Source of the DNA: Hygrophila difformis
Lineage: Eukaryota; Streptophyta; Magnoliopsida; Lamiales; Acanthaceae
Assembly (NCBI GenBank): GCA_030278955.1
Contig: JAOANR010000001.1
Coordinates: 43,612,890 to 43,676,889 of the forward strand
Direction: 5' to 3'
DNA length: 64,000 nt
Below are positions 24,134-35,984 of this stretch, in pieces. How positions within the stretch are numbered: the stretch's first letter is position 1; every line of letters begins with the position of its first letter. The notes beneath the pieces were generated by a model. The model did no database searches, had not been told where the DNA came from, and was given only the letters and a program-made list of their open reading frames with translations. The position numbers and the translations under genes are program-made.

Positions 24134-24748
24134 ATGGTTAATGAAGGTATTGTCTTAGGACACATGATTTCTAAAAATGGCATTGAAGTTGATAGGGCTA
24201 AGGTAGAAGTGATTGCTAAAATTCCACCTCCTAATAATTTAAAAACTTTGAGAAGTTTTCTGGGACATGCTGGATTCTATATAAGATTTATAAAAGATTT
24301 TTCTAAAATTGGATTGCCATTGTTTAAATTGTTATGCAAAGATGTTGAATTTAATTTTTCTGATGAGTGTGTTGAGGCGTTCAATAGGATCAAGGAAGCA
24401 TTGATAACTGCACCGATTATTCAGCCCCCAGACTGGAGCCTACCATTTGAAATCATGAGTGATGCCAGTGGCTTCGCCATTGGTGCAGTGTTGGGTCAAC
24501 GAAAGGATAAAAAGCTACATGTTATTTACTATGTTAGTCAGGCCTTAAATTCTGCACAAAGAAATTATGCTATCACTGAAAAAGAATTATTGCCTGTTGT
24601 GTATGCATGTGAAAAATTTAGACCATATCTGATTGGCTCTAAGACTGTAGTTTATACTGATCATGCAGCTATAAAATATTTATTTACAAAGAAAGATGCT
24701 AAACCACGGTTAATTCGTTGGGTATTATGTTACAGGAATTTGATTTAG
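24134..24748 (+). pseudogene. Athila RT thumb and RNase H
   Basis: A 204-residue open segment with [20 protein letters not shown] (RT-RNase H connection), then RNase [16 protein letters not shown] with the first Asp, [20 protein letters not shown] with the Glu, and [11 protein letters not shown] with the next Asp. The catalytic residues are present. It is out of frame with both neighbouring segments. Confidence 0.9.
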
Positions 24749-25347
24749 AGATTAAAGATAGAAAAGACGATGAAAATCATGTAGCTAATCACTTGTCAAG
24801 ACTGGAGCATGAAAAAGGGGAAGAAGAATTAATAAATGATTCATTTCCTGATGAGAATTTATATTTAATTTATAATACTTCCTCTGATCCATGGTTTGCT
24901 GACTTTGTAAATTATTTAGCATGTGGATTAATACCTGATCATTTAAAATGGCATACTCAAAGACAAAAATTTAAAACTGATGCAAAATATTTTATTTGGG
25001 ATGAGCCTTATTTATTTAGACTGTGTGTAGATCAAATCATAAGGAGATGCATCCCGGATGAGGACTTTGAGAAAGTTTTAAAAGCATGCCACGAAGGACT
25101 TGGAGGAGGACATGTTGGACCGAATAGAACAGTTCATAAGGTACTTGAAGGTGGTTTATATTGGCCTAACATTTATCGTGATGCTAGATCATTTGTACAA
25201 AAATGTGATGTATGTCAAAGGGCCAGTAATATCACTAAAAGAGATGAAATGCCTTTAAAAGGAATTATGCCTGTTGAGTTATTTGATTTGTGGGGAATTG
25301 ATTTTATAGGTCCATTTCCACCATCTAATGGTAAATATATATTTTAG
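24718..25347 (+). pseudogene. Athila integrase, zinc-binding part and start of core
   Basis: The overlapping frame gives the RNase H tail (DDENHVANHLSRLEHEKG), a linker, and the HHCC region with HEGLGGGHVGPN and CDVCQRASN. The first catalytic Asp of the core is in LWGIDFIGPF. The frame ends at a stop at 25345-25347. Confidence 0.9.
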
Positions 25348-25361
25348 TTATTGTAGAATAT

Positions 25362-25856
25362 GTGTCAAAATGGGTAGAAGCTGAAGCATGTGCTTTGAAT
25401 GATTCCAAACAAGTGATTAAATTTCTGAAGAAGCAAATTTTTACTCGTTTTGGTGTGCCTAAAGCAATCATTAGTGATGGTGGGTCTCATTTTGTCAATA
25501 GGGTTGTTAATCAATTGCTATTTAGGTTTCATGTTCATCATAGGATAACCACACCCTATCATCCCCAAGCCAATGGTCAGGTAAAAGTCACTAATCGTGA
25601 AATCAAAAAGATATTGGAAGCCACTGTAGGAAAATCTAGAAAAGATTGGGCTTTTAAGTTAGATGAAGCACTGTGGGCTTATAGGACAGCATTTAAAACA
25701 CCTATAGGTATGACCCCTTTTAAATTAGTTTATGGTAAAGCATGTCACTTACCTTTTGAACTTGAGTTTAAATCATTGTGGGCAACGAAAAAATTAAATT
25801 TTGAATTTAAATTAAAGAAGCTCAAGAGAAAAGGAATGTTGATCTTAATGAATTAG
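25362..25856 (+). pseudogene. Athila integrase catalytic core
   Basis: A 164-residue open segment from MSKWVEAEA. The second catalytic Asp is in IISDGGSHF and the Glu in VTNREIKK. ALWAYRTAFKTPIGMTPFKL is the typical core end. Frame loss occurs near 25855. In the second copy near 63970 the motif reads QVEVTNREIK where this copy reads QVKVTNREIK. Confidence 0.9.
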
Positions 25857-25942
25857 GAGAAATTAGACGTCAGGCATATGACAATACTCTAATTTATAAG
25901 GAGAGGACAAAACTTTATCATGATAAGCTACTTAGGCCAAAG

Positions 25943-26182
25943 ATGTTCGAAGCTGGTCAATTAGTGCTTTTATATAATTCTAGATTTAAGGTGTTTCCTG
26001 GTAAATTGAAAACAAAATGGTCAGGGCCGTTTAAGATTGTGAAACTGTTAGATAATGGTGCGATTGTTTTAAAAGCTGAAGATGAAAGGGAATTCACTGT
26101 AAATGGTCAAAGACTTAAACATTATTTTGGACATGAAGTTAAATTCATCGAAGAAATTAATGTAAAGCCTTTGGTTATATAA
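25943..26182 (+). pseudogene. Athila integrase C-terminal domain
   Basis: A 79-residue piece with FEAGQLVLLYNSRFKVFPGK, then KTKWSGPFKIVKLLDNGAI and the family's usual ending (VNGQRLKHYF). It is the DNA-binding tail of integrase and marks the end of pol. Confidence 0.88.
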
Positions 26183-26701
26183 AACTTGCTTATTGAAATA
26201 TATGCATTGCATTTTAAATAATTTATAAGTTCTTATCTTAATTAATTAAAATTATAAAAATCAATAAAAATTATAAAATGATAGAAAAACAAAAATTTTA
26301 GATTTTATTGTTTATGTACTTTTATTTGCTTTATTACTTATGTTTTATGTTAGTTTGAATGTTTCCTTAAGTTTAATTATGTTGTTTGAATTTTATGTTC
26401 TCTTAATTGCATGTGTTTGAATAAACTGAGCAAAACATTGCCAATAAATTAGATTAGTAGCAAAATAATGAGAAATGAAGTAATTGTGTATGCTTGGTGG
26501 TTGAACTTAATTATGTATAAGTTGACTCGGTGAAGAATTGAGGAGAGAAATCTATATGGATTGATTGGTTTAATTGAGGAGAACTGTGATCCGGGAAGAT
26601 TTAGGGAGGTTATATATGCTAAATCTGACTTGCTAATCTGAGGAATTGAATAGGTCATCATTTTGGTTGAGTTTGAGCTAAAATTCGAGTATCACAGACT
26701 C

Positions 26702-27020
26702 AGTTCAGGCGCCACACCTTGTGTGCGGCGCCCAAATGAGCATGTGAGCGCCGTCTGGGCGCCATAGGAGCTCGAAAGTGCAAATCGGGCGCCACAGCTT
26801 CTTGGTGGCGCCTAGGATCACGTTGGAGCGCCACATTGAGCGCCATTTTCGGACCTAAAATTTTTGAAGTCAGATATTGCGCCACACACACTGTGTGGCG
26901 CCTAAAAGGGCTTTCCAGTGCCATCCAGGGTGCCACTTTCGGACTTAGGAATTTTTCCACTCAGTCCAGGCGCTGCACCTTCTTTGCGGCGCCTAAATCG
27001 CCTCCGAGGCGCCATTTTGG
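26702..27020. repeat. GGCGCC-rich cluster after Athila pol
   Basis: About a dozen GCGCC/GGCGC words, often in inverted pairs about 20-25 bp apart (ggcgccacacc...gtgcggcgcc; gggcgccacagc...ggtggcgcc). It is similar in style to the LTR segment at 30950-31195. Confidence 0.65.
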
Positions 27021-27745
27021 TGCGGCGACCTGCGGGTCAGGCCCCTGACCCGGGTCTGAAAACGGGATTTAATCCCAAAAATCCCTTTTTCCCTTCCTCA
27101 TTCGAAATCGACCGAAGAAGCCTCCTCCCTCCTCCCGTGTCACTGCCGAGCGCCACCCCAACACTCCAAGCGCCATTTTGTTCCATCTTCTCCAATCTTT
27201 GTTTTTCTACACCAAAATTGTTCCACATCATTTTAAATCCATTCCAAAAATCTCCCTCCTACCTCCAATCGGTTGACTTCCTCTCAAGAACCCTAATTCT
27301 CAAAATTTGGGGGTTTCACTCCAAAGTATTCCAAAGCTTCAATTTAGGTAAGAATAGCTATCCCAATTCAATTATTATCATTTTCTAGTGATTTAGAATA
27401 CATTATTTGTTGTATTTGTGTTGTTGCTTAAATTTTGGGTTTTGTCAGAATGTGGGATTAAATTAGATTTAATTTTCTAAATCTTGATTTGAACTTGAAC
27501 AAAATGTTGTAGAACATGGATTGAATGAATATTGTGAAATTTTTGGATTACATTTAAAAATTTGAATTCTTGTAATTTAAAAATCTGAAAATTTCTTTAA
27601 AAATAATTAAAATGGCATTTTTTATCTATTAAATGGATATGAACATCAATAAACATGCTATTTTAGTTATATTGAAAATATAAGTTCATTGTCATGTCAA
27701 AAATACCATGTTCTTCATAATGTGAGTCAATTGGAGCATATTTTG

Positions 27746-27748
<3 letters not shown>

Positions 27749-27781
<33 letters not shown>
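27749..27781. repeat. 33-base A run
   Basis: A pure A homopolymer ten bases before the MITE at 27792. It has the same length as the run at 15878-15910 in a different element. Confidence 0.75.
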
Positions 27782-27785
<4 letters not shown>

Positions 27786-27791
27786 TTTATA

Positions 27792-28049
27792 CTTCCTCCG
27801 TTCCTAAATAAATGCAACATATCCACATTTCACGCAATCCAATGTATATTTTTAATCCATAATAACTCAAATTCCACACAAGTAAAAATTATGAAAATTT
27901 GATATTCTAAATCTATGCGATTAGACGAATCCAACAAGATCTCACTTGACTATATTTATCTTATATAATTGTATTAAAAAATCGAATCAAAACTACTCAA
28001 TGAACAGTGACAAAAGTCAAAACGTGCAAATAAAAAAGAACGGAGGTAG
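27792..28049. mobile_element. Stowaway-like MITE (copy 2)
   Basis: The ends are cttcctccgttcc and, inverted, agaacggaggtag, flanked by TA (27790-27791, 28050-28051). The interior is clearly related to copy 1 (cgcaatccaatgtatat, aacaagatctcacttg). Confidence 0.9.
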
Positions 28050-28386
28050 TATAATATATTTATCTAAAAGTTGTGTAACTTTTCATTTAAATAAATTAAA
28101 ATGAGTTTAAATATTAATTTAAACCATTGATAATGAAATAGTTTATTATTTTAGGTTATATATATCTTCAAATCTGAAAATTTAAATAAAAAGAGGGTTT
28201 TTATTAAAAAGTGTTATTTCTAATAATTTTAGGTTCTAAAAACGGTTGTTCTACATCATCTAAAAGATTAGAATTTAGAATTTTAATAGACAACATTTTG
28301 GTCATTGAGTCATTTAATTCCCACATTCTAGGTTGTTGTATATGTTTGCTTTGTACTCAACACTTAAGTTAAACCTTTGATTTAAA

Positions 28387-28402
28387 CTTAAGTGTGAGGA
28401 TG
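28387..28402 (+). promoter_or_regulatory. Second polypurine-tract-like motif ahead of the post-pol ORF
   Basis: cttaagtgtgaggatg matches the motif just before the 3' LTR (ttaagtgtgaggatg, 30631-30645). It lies 31 bases before the post-pol ORF. It could act as a central plus-strand primer or be a duplicated border. The match is seen; the function is inferred. Confidence 0.55.
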
Positions 28403-28432
28403 GGAGGCAATGCATATATGTGATACTAATCC

Positions 28433-29601
28433 ATGATTTTTGTACAACCAGGTACTGAAATAATGTATAATCCTCCAAACCTTCCTAAGAAATCGGGTTA
28501 TAGGTATATACCAATGCCCGAGGGAAGGATGGGGATTTATGATCCACAGTCACCAGATAGCATTCCTACTCCTATTCCTGATGAACATGTATTTGACCAT
28601 CGCAGACTACGTACTAAAAATCCAAGCCATATGAATCAGCCACAGGGTTTAGGAGGTGGCTTGAAGTCCAAGGGGCTTCTTTCCTATTTCAGGAAGAGCA
28701 AGTCCAAGAGTGCCTCTACTCACCCGAGTAGATTGGATGGGCCTCAGATGGATGCCCCTATGTACCAGGTCCTTATGTTCTATAGATCTGGGTTGAGTCC
28801 CTCTACTCACACTTCGAGACCATCTGCTTTGGATCTATATGTGCCTTACTGTATCAAGATGGGGAGCCCGATCAATAATGGGGAGTTGATATCCTTGGAG
28901 CTGAGACAGACTCCCGGGGTCGCGAAGAGGTCGGCACTCATGTTTCCCAGTTTGATTTGGCTTCTCTGTGCCAAGTCAGGGGTCAACATGGATCAGTTTC
29001 AGAGAGATTGGGAGATGAGACCACCGATTCCATTTGGCAAGAGTTTCAAGTTGCCCGGCACAAGATGCCAACCTGTGATGCTTCCTAAGAGTTGCCTAGG
29101 CAGTCACCACCACCTGCTCCATCACAGGGCAGCCAGGAGCATTCTGAGGCTCCTTCACAGTCCACCCGAGGTACACGAGGTGGTAGAGGCAGAGGTCGTG
29201 GTAGAGCACAGTCACAGCAGTACCAGCAGGCTGCAGAGCCCGATTGGGCTAGGACACTGATGATGAACCAACAAAACCTGCTGAACACGGTGAATGAGCA
29301 TGCCAGACTTGCAGCTCAGAGGCACCATTTCTTGGTTGATCAGATAGCCAAGAATGCACGAGCCCAGGCCTACTACGCCGCCCGATTGGAGTACTTTATG
29401 TCCCAGAGCTTGGGACAGAGGTTCGTTGCCCCTCAGACGCCTTCTGAGGATGACGATGATGAGGACTACGTGGGCTCCGATGATGGTGATGAGGATGGAG
29501 ATGATAATGATGCTGAGGATGATGATGCTAGAGATGGATCGGAAGAGAAGCGGAATATGCCACGAAGGAGCAAAAAGGGGACATCCATGATGATAAAGTG
29601 A
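28433..29601 (+). pseudogene. Athila post-pol ORF (putative plant transposon protein domain)
   Basis: Two frames: 28433 to about 29085, then 29092-29601 after a frameshift. The first holds SALDLYVPYCIKMGSPINN and ALMFPSLIWLLCAKSGV, which resemble the C-terminal half of the 'putative plant transposon protein' domain (PF20167 type) found near many plant retroelements. The second holds an Arg/Gly-rich stretch, a Gln/Asn-rich helical region (MMNQQNLLNTVNEHARLAAQ) and a very acidic Asp/Glu tail. No signal peptide or membrane segment is visible, so I see no support for an envelope protein. Function is unknown. The antisense protein at 42036-43364 has a similar order of parts. Confidence 0.65.
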
Positions 29602-30632
29602 TGAAGTGCAATTCTAAAGTCTAAATACTCCAGGTGTGATCTTTTCATGTTTTATGTTTATCAATCTACATGAGGTATCTTGGTAAGAGCTTAGCTTAAT
29701 TTTATTTTAATATTTATTATGCTTTGAATAAAATGATACATGCATAACATGAACATATTAATTATTTTAAATTTAAATTGTGCTTTCACAATGGTGTTAT
29801 TATTTAAGATTATCACATCACAACCAATCTAGAGAAAATCCAAATAAGTCTAAATGTTATGCTTAAATCCGATTTTACAACTTAATGAGTACTAGGTTTC
29901 TTAGTTTAAAGTCCTAGACTGTGTTAAATTGTTATGATAGTTGTTCGAACTATTAGTGACAATTCTATTTACCTTGCAGAAAACTACTTGATTAATTAGA
30001 CTTGTTATTTAATATGTGGAGAGTTATCATTATTTATATATGAATATGCTCGTTCCAAGTCTTCTTAAATGCTTAATTACAATAAAGTCGGAGTAAAACC
30101 CCTACAAAAAAAAATAGCAATCAAATCTTGCAAAAAGAATAAGAAAAAAATGGAGAATGCAAGATCAAAAAAAAGGGGAGAGAAAAAAGAAGAAAAATTT
30201 TTAAGGGGGTATTAAATGAAATTCATAAACTCTTGACTAGATTACTGGCACATATTATGTGACATGAGTAGCTTTTGGAATTCAACCGTCTACAACTCAA
30301 CCAAAGTGTCTAGAATATAGTGAAACCGAGTCATTAATTGAGCATATTTGAAGACTAGAATAGAAAAGCATATTTACATTATTCGCTCTCCCATTTTGAG
30401 TGCTATGTGTAATTAATTTGTTTTCTGTATTGTAAGTGCTTTGGGTATTTGGTTTAATAAGTGATGCATATCAATTTACCTTGTTCTAGTGCATTAAACT
30501 TTGAACCCTCTTTAACTCATTGCGTTGTTGGAATCTATGATTTGGCAGAACCATAGTGACTTCATCCATATTATCTAGATTGGCAAGTTGATGTGTTAAT
30601 TGATTTCATTGCTCAAGGGACGAGCAATATTT
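29602..30632 (+). other. Athila 3' untranslated region
   Basis: AT-rich, with a purine-rich patch at 30100-30215 (runs of A and ggggagagaaaaaagaag). No conserved frame. Confidence 0.7.
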
Positions 30633-30646
30633 AAGTGTGAGGATGT
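30633..30646 (+). promoter_or_regulatory. Athila polypurine tract
   Basis: aagtgtgaggatgt ends immediately before the 3' LTR. It is purine-rich but interrupted by T, as commonly seen in Athila elements. Confidence 0.8.
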
Positions 30647-32302
30647 TGATGCACTCTGTGAAACCACATTTAAATGAGCTTAAATTGTGCTAAAATGAAC
30701 CTAATTTGCATGTATGCGACCCTATTTTAATGCTTTTTAGTTTATATTTCATGTGATTTGTAAATATTAATAATCATGGTTAAATTAAACTTATTTGAGT
30801 TTAATTTACCATGTTTTATGCTTTTTTAATAAGACTTTGACAAATCTAATACATTGTAATGATGTTTCAGGCATTAAAATGAAGAAAGAAAGATGTTCGG
30901 AGGATGAAGAATGTCAAATTCGGATTTTTCAACACTGAAATGTGCCCAGGATGCGCCGCATAGGCATGGCGGCGCCGGAGAAAGCGCCACACCAGGCGCC
31001 GCATCAACACTTAGGAAAATTTCGGATAAAAAAGCTTCAGAATGCATTTCACGTGCTTGGTGGCGCCGAAATCCACCTCCAGGCGCCACTTTTGTCGCCG
31101 CAATCAGAAAATTGGGAAAATCGTCAGGATGCGCCGCATCTCCTTGGTGGCGCCTAAAACAGGTCCTGAGCGCCACATTGCGCGCCACAGTCGCGGTTGG
31201 GCAGTTTTCTAACCTCCCAAACTCGGTTTTAAACGCCATTCTTCATCTGGAAACACTGGGAGAAGAAGAACAAACATCAAATCATGCTAGGAGGATTTGG
31301 ACAGAACGACATTCTGCTCTTGTTCGACCTAATCTAGGTGATATCTTTCTTTTTCTTGCTTTGTAATGTTACGAATTTGCCTCAATGTAATCTGCTATTA
31401 TGTTTCGAATTTGTAGACGGATTTCTGTATTGTTCGTGTTCGGAGTGATCTAGAACGGGAGTTCAAAATCAGTTTGAAGTACGAATTTATGTTTTATGGA
31501 AGCAATACTAATAATCGATGTTTATATGTTAAATCTAGGTTAATCTGCTATGAGGTTGAAATCTGAATTAGGATTATCTGTTGAATGCATTGTATGATCG
31601 ATAAATCTGTATTGGTAGAATTCTAAATTTTAAGTTTACAATCTGCTGAATTTCAAACGATCGATCATTCTGCATATTCTGTCTACATTAATCTGACAAA
31701 AATCCTAATCTGCTTACATTCTAAAATTAGTAATTTAATCCACTTTATCATGATTTATCAATATTTTACCATAATTATTAGATTATTTACACTATTCTGC
31801 ATAATTTAAATGTTAGAATCTTATTCTGTGATTTATACTTTGTTAAATTGGGAGATAAAAAGTAGAATTTATATTTTAGTACCGAAATTGGGAATAAATT
31901 ACGTTAAAATAGATTTTGTCATGTGCACAATGATTTGGAAAATGAAATGTGTACATTAATTGCTATAGGAAAATTTGTATGCTTGGGAAAGACTCAAATT
32001 TAGGCCTAAAATAATGATTGCAGAATGTTAGATAATTTAATCAGCTTCTATGAAGTCCGTTTAAGCATAATTTGAATTTTAGAAGATTACTATATTTTTA
32101 ATCTTTATAAAATATTTAAATTTTAAGAAATTGATCTTTTTAGACATTGGAAAATGCTAAATCACTATGCAATTTCTATTTTATATAAAGATGGCAATAT
32201 TTAAAATGTTTCCCATTTATATTTTTATTAATTAAAATTTTAACTTGCTTTATTTTTAAATTTAATGTCACTGTTTTTAATTTAATCAACTCTAGAATTA
32301 AA
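30647..32302 (+). repeat. Athila 3' LTR, left part
   Basis: Aligns with 6780-8749 without the MITE. It is broken at 32302 by the LINE; the last 15 bases (aactctagaattaaa, 32288-32302) are the LINE target duplication. Its GGCGCC-rich segment (30950-31195) is better kept than in the 5' LTR. Confidence 0.92.
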
Positions 32303-32408
32303 TTAAACAATCAGTTATTAGTTCTGATTTTGTAAAATTGGGGAAGCAAACAAACTTTATTAACAATAATCCACAATAACGTATTAAAGAAACACGGCAA
32401 GGTGAGTC

Positions 32409-33926
32409 ATGTCTAGGGTTTCTCCCGCGAGGGATGAACCGACGCAACTTGATGATCACGCAAATCATGCAAAATCGAGTTTTTCAACGTTTAAGGAGGC
32501 TCTGAATAGCAATCTGGATAGCCAACGCGATGCTCCACCTGATATACGGATGAGAAGAGATTTGATTGCGGAAGGGCTGATCCGCAAAGAGTACGTTGGA
32601 GGGGATCGTCGAATCCCAAGTTTTGTTGTCGATGCGACGCTCGAAGAGGAGGCAGGGATTGAATGGCAGGATGCGCTCATTGTAAAAACTATGGGCTTGC
32701 AGGTTCCGTACCAAGTTCTGAAGAATCGTCTCACGGAACTTTGGAAGTGCGAGGGCTCCCTGACTATGCTGGACGTTGGACACAGTTATTATGTGGTTCG
32801 GTTTCTTTGACCGGATGATCGAGAGAGGGTTATTAACGGGGGGGCGTAGATGCTGTTTGATCATTATTTGCCGATCATGAAGTGGAGGAAGGAGTTTAAC
32901 CCCGTAACGGAAAAGGTATGTAAGACTATGGTTTGGGCACGAATGCTGGGCATATCCGTGAAACACTTCAAAGAGGATTTTCTGCATGCGTTTGCCTCGA
33001 AGATAGGCGAGGTAGTACGCTTTGATAAATGCACGCTTGACGTCGACAAGGGGAGGTTTGCGCGAGTATGTGTGGAACTGGATCTGAATGCGCCTGTTTC
33101 GGGGAAGTTCTTGGTTAACGGTAATTGGATTCATGTTGCCTATGAGGGCCTGCATCTGATTTGCCAAGCCTGTGGGCGGTATGGTCACTTTGAGAGGGAT
33201 TGTAAGCATGCTAAGGAAAAGTCTAGTAATCCTGTATCTGAGGAGGCGATTCATGAAGCCAGGGAACGTGCGAGAAAGGGAAAAGCAAAGGTGGATGAGG
33301 AGGGTTTTTCACCAGTCCTACATGAATCGGCTAAGATAGATTGTGGTGAGATGCATGGTGAACTACGGGCGAAGCAGTCAGACGGGCAAGTTTCTCCCAT
33401 TGAAGTTGTGGATGATGAGTTTGGGAAATTATATGGGGGTTGGCTTACTGTTGTGCAGCGGAAGGGCAGACAGGAAAAGGCCAGAAAGGGAGCGTCAACT
33501 CAGCCGTCCACTACTCAGACTCCGGCCTCCAAACCACTGTCGGGTCCGACATCTACTAAGAAGAAGGATTATAAGCAGCCAGCGGATCGCAGTCAGGATA
33601 ACCAAAAGCAAAAGTCTCGCAACAAGGAGGTGCATGGCACTGTAGCAAAAGAGATGGCAGTAAAAGGTGATGGGGGACGTCGAGGAGAGAAGGGTGATCC
33701 AAGTACAGCCCGAGACAAGAGTCCCGGCTTTCTTAGTAGCTTACCCCCTGCAAAGGGAACTAAGCGTACTAGAGTAGAGCCAGTGGCGCCGGCAATAAGT
33801 CCTGGTGCAGGTGATCGGCCGGTGCTGGCTATAGAATGGGTGGATTCAACGGTTGGTTTGGATGATAAGAGTGAACAGGAGGGAAGATCAGAGTATTGGG
33901 CTGATGCCTTAGAGGATGTGCAGTGA
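32409..33926 (+). pseudogene. LINE ORF1 (DUF4283-like domain plus CCHC zinc knuckle)
   Basis: Open segments 32409-32810 and 32850-33926, separated by a frame shift near 32810. The first ends in the DUF4283-type fold (LTELWKCEGSLTMLDVGHSY), and the second continues it (MLFDHYLPIMKWRKEFNP). At about residues 95-110 of the second is CQACGRYGHFERDC, a clean CCHC knuckle. The remaining 240 residues are Lys/Arg/Ser/Pro-rich and disordered. ORF1 proteins bind the LINE RNA. It starts about 105 bp into the element, consistent with a nearly complete 5' end. Confidence 0.88.
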
Positions 33927-33965
33927 GACTGTTCGGAGTTGACAGCCCTTCCCATATATTTACCT

Positions 33966-34409
33966 ATGGATTTTAAGGACTTTTCGATTATATCGTGGAA
34001 CGTATGTGGCACGATGAGCAGGATGGCTCAGAGGTGGATGGGCGAGCTCATTCGGGAGCATCGGCCGAATATATTGTGCGTGATGGAACCTAAGGGGGCT
34101 TTTGAGAGGGTTCGCTCCTTTTTCGTCCGGATGGGATACATACAAATTTTCATCCAGGAGTCTATAGGGATGGGAGGCGGACTTTGGGTGCTCAAATCCA
34201 CCCAATGCCGGTGTCAAGCTAATCTGGTGGATTGGCGTGACAGATTGATCACGATTGAAGTGATGAAGGGCACTACTCGTTGGGAGTTTACATTATTTTA
34301 TGGTGATCCGAACTATCAGCGGTGAAAGATGAATTGGGAAGCGTTGGAAGCATTGTCCGCTGCTAGAGAAGGGCCTTGGTCTATCATGGGGGATTGAAAT
34401 GAGGTTCTT
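33966..34409 (+). pseudogene. LINE ORF2 endonuclease domain, with stops
   Basis: The frame begins MDFKDFSIISWNVCGTMSR, the WN motif that opens AP-type (EEP) endonucleases, with the metal-binding Glu in LCVMEPKG. TGA stops at 34323 and 34396 interrupt the frame. The phrase WSIMGD just before the second stop matches the family GDFN region. The domain would nick target DNA for reverse transcription. Confidence 0.87.
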
Positions 34410-35978
34410 GTGGCGGAGGATGTTCAAGGAGGAGTATTTCTTACAGATAGAGCTGGTGAGCTTCGGGAGGCGGTTGATAATTGCCACTTACTTGAGCTTC
34501 CAACGTCCGGGCCTTCATTCACATGGACACGAATGGCGGGGGAAGGAAGAAGGATAAACAAAAGATTGGACAGGGGGCTGGCTAATTTGGCTTGGATGGA
34601 AAAATTTCAAGAAGGGAGGATCATTAACTTGCCGAGAACAGGTTTGGATCACTGTCCTTTAAAGCTTCTTTGTGGTAATAGGGAAGGCTTTGTTCATCCT
34701 CGGCCATTTCGATGGGAAGCTATGTGGCATACGCATGAGGGTTACAAAGACATTGTTCAGGAAGGTATAAATGAGGGGAACGGACCGCTGCAAACTGTCA
34801 TGCGTAAGATCCAAGAGAAATCCTTGGAATTTAACGCCGGGACATTTGGTCACATTCGGGATCGGAAACGGAAATTGAAGAATAGAATCATAGGCATTGA
34901 AAAGCAGCTGACCCGAGTTGATTCGGCCTGGCTTTGGCGTCTACTAGGAGAAGTGAAAGATGAACTTAATGAAGTCTTGATGCAAGAAGAGTTAATGTGG
35001 CACCAAAAATCTCGGGACAAGTGGGTGCATTTGGGTGATCGAAACACTAAATACTTCCATGCGAAAACCACGGTCCATCGCAAAAGAAGTAGAATCTATG
35101 GTCTCCAACTGGACGGAGGCATATGGGAGGATAATCAGGAACTCCTACAGGTCCATGCCATTAGTTATTATTCAGGTCTCTTCAGTCCGGCATCCTTACA
35201 GCCCGTTGGCAATGAGTTGCCGCCTTTGGATGCTTTGAGTGAGCAGCAAAAACAGGAGGTGGATGTGACTATCACAGGTGCTGATGTAGATCGGGCGCTG
35301 CATTCCATGCGTTCCTTGGCGGCCCCTGGACCGGATGGCTTTCCGGCTGGTTTTTTCAAGAATTATTGGGAACTCTTGCGGCCGAGGGTGGTGGAGATGG
35401 TACTCGCAGTTGTGGCTTCTCGTCACCTTCCCGCTGATCTTGCCCATGCCTATGTTTGCTTGCTCCCGAAGGTTGATATGCCTATGACCATTCAACAATT
35501 TCGGCCTTTAAGTTTGTGCAACGTGACCTTCAAACTCATTACGAAGGTGCTTGTTAATCGGTTGCGACCTATCCTTTGTGATATTATAAGCCCGTTTCAA
35601 TCAGCTTTCCTACCAGGCACAGGCACAGCGGATAACGGAGTGTTGCTGCAAGAGATTGTGTCTTCATTAGAAAGCCCTAGAGGCACGAGCCGGGCGGCCA
35701 TATTCAAAATTGATCTTACAAAGGCCTTTGATACAGTGTCTTGGGAATTTTTGGACCTATGTCTTCATGAGCTTGATCTACCTAGGGGATGTCGAGAGCT
35801 GATTATGGAATGTGTTTCATCGTCGAGTTTTTCCCTTCTTTGGAACGGATCACCTGTGGGGAATATCAAAGCTCAGAGAGGGTTGAGGCAGGGAGACCCT
35901 CTGTCGCCATACTTATTTGTTATTGTAATGGAGAAGCTTTCTCGTGCTATTCTTGAAGCTGCGGAGACAGGTGGTTGA
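34410..35978 (+). pseudogene. LINE ORF2 endonuclease end and RT fingers/palm
   Basis: A 522-residue open segment. The start finishes the endonuclease (TSGPSFTWTRMAGEGRR, TGLDHCPLKL). A helical connector follows, then non-LTR RT motifs: AAPGPDGFPAGFFKNYW, FRPLSLCNVTFKLITKVL, FQSAFLPGTGTADN, AIFKIDLTKAFDTVSWEF (first catalytic Asp) and GLRQGDPLSPYLFVIVME. It ends at a TGA at 35976-35978, right before the FADD motif region. Confidence 0.92.
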
Positions 35979-35984
35979 CAGCCG

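Larger units (their letters stand above)
26183..28386 (+). other. Athila post-pol spacer
   Basis: No conserved reading frame. It holds a GGCGCC-rich cluster at 26702-27020 resembling the LTR segment, a pyrimidine-rich part at 27085-27345, a 33-base A run at 27749-27781 and a Stowaway-like MITE at 27792-28049. Long spacers between pol and the 3' ORF are normal for Athila elements. Confidence 0.7.

Noticed and set aside
28433..29601. Envelope gene of Athila
   Set aside because: No signal peptide, membrane helix or glycoprotein features. The domain resembles the putative plant transposon protein family.
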